A stretch of 64,000 bases of DNA from CAYZWU01 sp964482235 (GTDB lineage Bacteria; Planctomycetota; B15-G4; CAYZWU01): positions 62,001 through 126,000 of the forward strand of contig CAYZWU010000003.1 in the NCBI GenBank assembly GCA_964482235.1, read 5' to 3'. A program made the position numbers and the translations under genes. Position 1 is the stretch's first letter, and every line of letters starts with the position of its first letter. Below are positions 59,876 through 64,000 of the stretch, piece by piece. The notes beneath the pieces were generated by a model, which saw nothing but the letters and a program-made list of their open reading frames with translations, did no database searches and was not told where the DNA came from.

Positions 59876-60592
59876 TCACTCAGCGTTTTTCGAGGCCTCG
59901 ATCTTCTCGAGAGCCCGGCGGGTGAGTTCGCCAACTTCGAAGTCGCTGATCACTCCGTTGATGAGCAGGCAGGCTGTTTCCGGATCGCCCTTCTCGTTGA
60001 TTTCACGGAGCTCCTTCTCCACACCGTGGATGCCGAGGCGGCCCGCCGTCCAGGCCGCCGCGCCGCGCAGCTCCGCATCATCGGATCGGAGCGCCGTCTT
60101 CAGCCCCGGCGCCGTCCTCTCCTTCTCCTCGACATCGTCGAGACCGACATGGCCGAGGGCCCAGACAGCTCCGTTCAGGATCGGGCCGGTCTGGACAAGC
60201 TCCTCGTGCACCACGTACGAGACGAGAAGCGGGTAGAACCTCTGCTTCAGGTCGGAGCGCCGGGCGAGAATCTCGCCGACAGCTTCGGGGATGCCGTAGG
60301 GCACGGCGCCCGACTCGTCGCTCATCGACCAGATGAAGCGATCCAGCAGCGCCTCGACACTCTCGCCGGAGAGTGCGGAAGAAGCGACGATCGCCCCGAG
60401 GGCAGAGACGGCACGCCACTTCTCCCTCTGATCGGTCGAGTAGAGACGTGAGATCACCCTGCGCATCACCTTGCTGGTCTTGGCGTCGTCGCACGCCAGG
60501 TCGACAAGAGTGCCGGTATCATTGGCTGCAAGGCATCTATCCACGTCGCTCTTCAGACTCACGTCTCTACCCGCCCTTCGGTGAAGACCCAA
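59876..60592 (-). CDS. HEAT-repeat-like protein (DVU0298-like)
   Basis: 238 residues from TTG 60592 (GGAG 6 nt upstream, inside the adk stop region); GTG 60562 ('VSLKSDVDRC') is a possible later start. It is all-helical, with HEAT-like pairs such as 'KWRAVSALGAIVASS', 'GPILNGAVWALGHVGL' and 'ELRGAAAWTAGRLGIHGV'. It resembles the DVU0298 family described from sulfate reducers, by memory only. No catalytic motif; probably a protein-binding scaffold. It begins 4 bp after adk and is likely co-translated with it. Confidence 0.72.
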   Translation of the reverse strand: MGLHRRAGRDVSLKSDVDRCLAANDTGTLVDLACDDAKTSKVMRRVISRLYSTDQREKWRAVSALGAIVASSALSGESVEALLDRFIWSMSDESGAVPYGIPEAVGEILARRSDLKQRFYPLLVSYVVHEELVQTGPILNGAVWALGHVGLDDVEEKERTAPGLKTALRSDDAELRGAAAWTAGRLGIHGVEKELREINEKGDPETACLLINGVISDFEVGELTRRALEKIEASKNAE

Positions 60593-60595
60593 CCT

Positions 60596-61228
60596 CTACT
60601 CCAGGAGGCCGATGATTCCCACGACCACATCGTCGATCGTGCCGGAACCGTCCACCTTGCCCAGGATGCCCTTCTTCTCGTAGAAATCGGCGATCGGCAT
60701 GGTCTCGCGCTGGTAGATGGCAAGACGCTCCTTGATCGCCTCGGGCATGTCGTCGTCGCGCTGATAGAGCTCGCCCTGGCAGTGATCGCAGACTCCATCC
60801 TTCTTGGGAGGAATGAACTGGACGTGAAAGATCGAGCCGCACTCGCGGCACTGGCGCCGCCCCGACAGCCTCATGAGCGAGACCTCCTCGGGCACGTCGA
60901 GAAGAACGGCCATGTCGATCGAGGTGACGTTGGCGAGGGCTTCGGCCTGGCTCAGGTTCCTCGGAAAGCCGTCGAGCATGAACCCTTCGGTGCAGTCGGG
61001 ACGCGAGATCCGTTCCTTCACCATGCCGCAGGTCACGTCGTCGGGAACCAGCTCTCCCTTGTTCATGTATTCCTGGGCCTTGCGGCCGAACTCGGTCCCT
61101 TCCTTCAGCGCCTCGCGGAACATGTCGCCCGTGGAGATGTGGGGTGTGCCGTACCGCTCCTTGATCCTACCGATCACTGTTCCTTTTCCGGAACCTTGAG
61201 GTCCCAGGAATACGATGTTCCTTGCCAT
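60596..61228 (-). CDS. adk: Adenylate kinase, zinc-lid type
   Basis: Interconverts ATP+AMP and 2 ADP. 210 residues, ATG 61228 with AAGGAGG just upstream. P-loop 'FLGPQGSGKGT', AMP-site 'HISTGDMFREAL' and 'GFMLDGFPRNLSQAEAL', and a lid with four Cys ('CRECGS' and 'CDHC') that should bind structural zinc. Here it is outside the usual ribosomal-protein/secY operon. The HEAT-like gene follows at once. Confidence 0.97.
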   Translation of the reverse strand: MARNIVFLGPQGSGKGTVIGRIKERYGTPHISTGDMFREALKEGTEFGRKAQEYMNKGELVPDDVTCGMVKERISRPDCTEGFMLDGFPRNLSQAEALANVTSIDMAVLLDVPEEVSLMRLSGRRQCRECGSIFHVQFIPPKKDGVCDHCQGELYQRDDDMPEAIKERLAIYQRETMPIADFYEKKGILGKVDGSGTIDDVVVGIIGLLE

Positions 61229-61444
61229 TCCCTCCTCCTTAGATATTCAGGGGTTAAACAGCAGTCCTCATCTCTCGGCCCAGAGCCGCGCCTGAGGACC
61301 ATCGGCCGACCCGGGGGGCTGCCGAAAACAAGGTGAAGATTATAGTGGCCGCCGAGCCCGGAGTGAACCCTCAGGTGGAAAAAAGGCGCCGAATCTCAGC
61401 GATTCGCCGGATTCGTCTAGGATTCGGCAACTCGAAGCGGTCTG

Positions 61445-62575
61445 CTAGACCATGGCAGCGGCTGTGGGCTTGATGGTCGAGGAGCATCCATCCGGAGGAT
61501 CGGGCCACCCTCTCATCGTATCCACGTCCTTGCCGGAGAGCTTAAGCGTGTCGAGGCAGAATCTCTCGTGATGGTCGGACCACTCGCCGGGCTTGATCTC
61601 CTCGATCTGGGCGATCGCATCGTCCCGGTCCATCTGCCCGAGTCGGATCATGTGGGCGAATCCCTCCTCGAGCTTGGTGAGTCCGTAATGCTTCCGCCAG
61701 ATGTAGTTTACCAAGGGCACCATCTTGCAGTCCGTGCGCCAGGTGGAGATGCAGCCGGGCGGCCTCTTCCAGTCCATCTCCTCGAGAAGCGTCCTCTTCA
61801 GCTCCTTGCGGTCCCAGGGGATGTAGTCGAAGAGCTTGATCAGCTTGAACGGGGCGTCCTGCTCCAGCTGCTCCACGAAGGTGATCCTGTTGCGGAGGGT
61901 CTGGCCGGGCAGCCTCAGGTTCTTCCAGATCTTGTACTTACCGACGAGCGACTTGATGTAATAAGGAGCCCTGGGCGACATGAGCATCGCCTTGCGGCCG
62001 ATGCCGGACGTCGTCTTGGTGTCGAAGGCCACCTGCTCGCCTTCGGACCGGCCGTCCAGCCCGATGGGGACCTTGTGCTCCACGATCGTCTTGAGCGCCG
62101 CCGCGGCAGCCGCCTGGTTGCAGGGGGCGCAGATCTCCTTCATCAGGGCTCCGGGTCCGTGCGGAATCAAGGCCTTGTAGAGGTTTGCCGTGGTCTTGAC
62201 GGCCAGGTTGTGGGGCGTGCTGTATCGAATCAGATCGGCCCCGGCGTACTTGACGGCCTTCTCGATGTTCCTGACCGTTTCCTCGGGAGCGAAGCCGTTG
62301 TCGTTGTTGAAAGCGAGAATCCTGAGACCCAGGATCTTTGACGCGATATGCATGATCCACGTGCTGTCGCGACCGCCGCTCAGGCCCACGACGCAGTCGT
62401 ACTTGCAATCGGGGTTATTTGCCCTGGCCTTGTCCAGCTCACCTTTCAAGGCATCCATCCCCTTGAGCTCCGGATGCTGGACGGTTTCGCAGAAATTGCA
62501 GACCTTTTCGCCGCTGAGCGTGACCCCAGGGATACCGTCATGCAGAAGACATTTCTTGCAGTAGCTTATAACCAT
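61445..62575 (-). CDS. PP-loop ATPase, N-acetyl sugar amidotransferase-like
   Basis: 376 residues from ATG 62575. A Cys-rich N-terminus ('YCKKCLLHDG', 'KVCNFCETVQ') likely binds zinc, followed by the PP-loop 'VVGLSGGRDSTWIMH' and 'RILAFNNDNGF', which adenylates a substrate. A 'EICAPCNQAAAAAAL' segment and 'GCISTWRTDCKMVPLVNYIW' complete the resemblance to WbpG/PseA-type amidotransferases for surface sugars. Those normally lie in polysaccharide clusters with an HisH/HisF-like partner, absent here. The substrate is therefore open. It stands alone between spacers of 216 and 424 bp. Confidence 0.78.
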   Translation of the reverse strand: MVISYCKKCLLHDGIPGVTLSGEKVCNFCETVQHPELKGMDALKGELDKARANNPDCKYDCVVGLSGGRDSTWIMHIASKILGLRILAFNNDNGFAPEETVRNIEKAVKYAGADLIRYSTPHNLAVKTTANLYKALIPHGPGALMKEICAPCNQAAAAAALKTIVEHKVPIGLDGRSEGEQVAFDTKTTSGIGRKAMLMSPRAPYYIKSLVGKYKIWKNLRLPGQTLRNRITFVEQLEQDAPFKLIKLFDYIPWDRKELKRTLLEEMDWKRPPGCISTWRTDCKMVPLVNYIWRKHYGLTKLEEGFAHMIRLGQMDRDDAIAQIEEIKPGEWSDHHERFCLDTLKLSGKDVDTMRGWPDPPDGCSSTIKPTAAAMV

Positions 62576-62999
62576 GGTTTTGCTGATCCTGTTCGTTGAT
62601 CTGTACTCTTCGATCCAGAAATACGGTTAAGGCACACTTCTTCTTGTGACCCGATAGCACGATCGACCGAAAATACGACATAATTAATTATTATCCAAAA
62701 AAATAAAATCAAGGTCGTCGGTCCGGATAGGTTTTTATGGGCGAACGATTAACGCCCCCTCGCCGATGAGCAACTTCCTGATAGCGCCCGTGGGCAGCGA
62801 ACCCGGACAGGTTGATTTCATACAACTTCGCTAGGATTACCCGGTTAACGCCGAATAGAAATAAAAAACCCTCTTTCTGAATTGGTATTGACAATTCGCA
62901 TCTGTCTCATTATGACAGCGGTTTCTGATCGGCTTCATCGTCACGCTTTTTGACTTTCCCCCACACCTAATCAGTAGGCCTTGAAAAGGATCCTGTGCC
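62576..62999. other. Divergent intergenic region, 424 bp
   Basis: Between the PP-loop gene (minus) and the NarI-like gene (plus). It is AT-rich at 62680-62715, and 62780-62875 is GC-mixed without an obvious fold. The plus-strand promoter is listed separately. I compared the sequence with the riboswitch and tRNA patterns I know and found none. Confidence 0.6.
62888..62916 (+). promoter_or_regulatory. Sigma-70-type promoter for the NarI-like operon
   Basis: TTGACA (6/6), 17-bp spacer, TATGAC (4/6), about 84 nt before ATG 63000. Confidence 0.6.
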
Positions 63000-63944
63000 A
63001 TGTCTCCGGAATTACTTCATGTCATCAGTTATTTCAGCATCGTTGTTCTCATCCTTGCCGTGCTGATCAAGTCACGCAAGATCCTCAGCCTCCCTCTCCA
63101 CCTGAGATGGGAGCTCTATCCCGTGGCGCACGAAGGAAAGAAGGCGCGGTACGGCGGATCTTTCATGGAGGAGGTGGACTGGTGGACGAAGCAGCGCCAC
63201 TCATCCATGCTGGGCGAGCTCAAGGTCATGATCCCCGAGATCTTCCTGCTCAAGGGAGTCTGGGAGAGCAACAGGAGTCACTGGTACTGCTCCTTCCCCT
63301 TCCACTTCGGGCTCTACCTCCTGGTCTTCGCCGTGTTTCTCTTCTTCGTTCAGGCGGTGATGGGCCTTGCGGGTGTCGACTTCGGCGGTGAAGCCGGAGG
63401 ATTCGCCGGATGCATCGTCACGGTTACCAGCATCCTGGGCGTGGCTGGAATGATCCTCACGGCAGTCGGATCGATTGCGCTCCTCAAGCGCAGGATGACG
63501 CACAAGGATTACAAGAACTACACCACGGCCGGAGACGTCTTCAACCTCGTCTTCTTCCTGGCCGCCATGGTGGCCGGGCTCGTCGTGGTTTTACTGGCGG
63601 ACAGCGGCGCTGCCGAGACACGCGGCTATATCGAGAGCCTGATCAGTTTCGATCTGGGTGCCGGCGCGGCAAGCGGATCGGTGACGGTCATGCTTCTCCT
63701 TTTCTCGCTCCTGGCCGCCTACGTGCCTCTCACGCACATGTCTCACTTCTTCACCAAGTATTTCATGTATCACCACATTCGCTGGGATGACACCCCGAAC
63801 ACGCAGGGCAGCGACATCGAGAAGAAGGTCGGTGAATACCTCAACTACAAGGTCAGCTGGGATGCGCCTCACATCAAGGGAGAAGGCACCAAGAGCTGGG
63901 CTGACATCGCGACCGAGAATCCCTTCCAGGAAGAAAGCAAATAA
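63000..63944 (+). CDS. NarI-like cytochrome b subunit (respiratory nitrate reductase gamma family)
   Basis: 314 residues from ATG 63000, with AAGGAT about 8 nt upstream. It has five or six membrane helices ('ISYFSIVVLILAVLI', 'HFGLYLLVFAVFLFFVQAV', 'VTSILGVAGMILTAVGSIAL', 'NLVFFLAAMVAGLVVVLLA', 'VMLLLFSLLAAYVPLTHMSH'). Candidate heme ligands are His in 'HFGLYL' and 'HMSHFF'. The next gene begins one base after its stop. This family serves DsrM, HdrE/HmeC and QrcD-like complexes that link quinones to iron-sulfur subunits. It is probably the membrane anchor of such a complex, not of a nitrate reductase. Confidence 0.85.
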   Translation: MSPELLHVISYFSIVVLILAVLIKSRKILSLPLHLRWELYPVAHEGKKARYGGSFMEEVDWWTKQRHSSMLGELKVMIPEIFLLKGVWESNRSHWYCSFPFHFGLYLLVFAVFLFFVQAVMGLAGVDFGGEAGGFAGCIVTVTSILGVAGMILTAVGSIALLKRRMTHKDYKNYTTAGDVFNLVFFLAAMVAGLVVVLLADSGAAETRGYIESLISFDLGAGAASGSVTVMLLLFSLLAAYVPLTHMSHFFTKYFMYHHIRWDDTPNTQGSDIEKKVGEYLNYKVSWDAPHIKGEGTKSWADIATENPFQEESK

Positions 63945-63945
63945 C

Positions 63946-64000
63946 ATGAGCGACAACATATTCAAAGACTTCAGCAACCCTGACAAGCAGCTCTCGCACG
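63946..64000 (+). CDS. Start of the next gene in the NarI-like operon, partial
   Basis: ATG 63946 follows the NarI-like stop by one base and reads MSDNIFKDFSNPDKQLSH to the window edge. Position and coupling suggest an HdrD/DsrK-like iron-sulfur subunit, but nothing diagnostic is visible yet. Confidence 0.55.
   Translation, partial: MSDNIFKDFSNPDKQLSH

Noticed and set aside
62700..62880. Possible riboswitch or tRNA in the 62576-62999 spacer
   Set aside because: Some short G/C pairings exist but no cloverleaf, TPsiC-like loop or known aptamer core could be built.

Overview
This is a GC-rich stretch from an uncultured Gram-negative bacterium. It is almost certainly a metagenome scaffold: a 100-N gap at 5745-5844 is flanked by two copies of the same 55 bp, the signature of an unmerged assembly overlap. 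Gene content fits Planctomycetota or a neighbouring candidate phylum best. The clues are an ECF sigma factor coupled to a PknB-type kinase with TPRs, a MoxR/DUF58/BatA/VWA operon, TPR plus PQQ-propeller and FG-GAP/UnbV secreted proteins, and SpoVG with an inserted zinc ribbon. This placement is inference. No tRNA, rRNA, CRISPR array, transposase or phage gene was seen. Several genes appear to start at TTG or GTG, usually chosen because a Shine-Dalgarno sequence or a signal peptide only makes sense from that codon.

Layout. 1-2742 (minus) is a secreted TPR/PQQ-propeller protein running off the left edge. 3088-5912 (plus) is a secreted peptidylarginine-deiminase-like protein, interrupted only by the false gap. 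6109-10278 is a shikimate-pathway block: aroC (plus), then a fused shikimate kinase/dehydroquinate synthase and aroA (both minus). 10598-13869 is the sigma factor and membrane Ser/Thr kinase. 13994-19538 holds a secreted beta-helix protein (minus) and a large secreted glycoside hydrolase (plus). 19745-19999 is a small DUF4242-like gene with an in-frame TGA, followed by a bidirectional terminator and a 33-bp perfect hairpin.

20165-30665 (minus) runs from enolase through an FtsB-like septum protein, a second PQQ protein and MoxR, DUF58, BatA/VWA and VWA proteins, probably an envelope or stress module. 30879-35569 (plus) is phospholipid synthesis (psd, pssA), folate and pantothenate (folK, panC), a zinc-ribbon SpoVG with its own AT-rich promoter and long leader, and a DUF2520 protein. 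35578-39043 (minus) encodes a TPR/FG-GAP protein and a lipoprotein. 39266-44637 (plus) is a pseudopilin-like protein, the ResB/CcsA cytochrome c maturation pair and a secreted alpha-amylase. 44645-50608 has a DinG helicase, a lipoprotein, a TIM-barrel protein, a YyaL/DUF255 protein and rsfS, which lacks a normal start codon. 50775-53772 (minus) is a tightly coupled ABC-2 transporter operon.

53962-64000 has an FHA protein, two glycosyltransferases, a hairpin-rich spacer, a K+-type membrane pyrophosphatase, a HEAT-like protein, adk, a PP-loop amidotransferase-like protein, and the start of a NarI-like/iron-sulfur respiratory pair that continues off the right edge.

The points most worth a second look are the PPAD-type deiminase with both substrate-binding arginines, the possible selenocysteine TGA, the AUC start of rsfS, the zinc-ribbon SpoVG with its structured leader, the long intergenic hairpins, and a C-terminal module shared by two secreted proteins.
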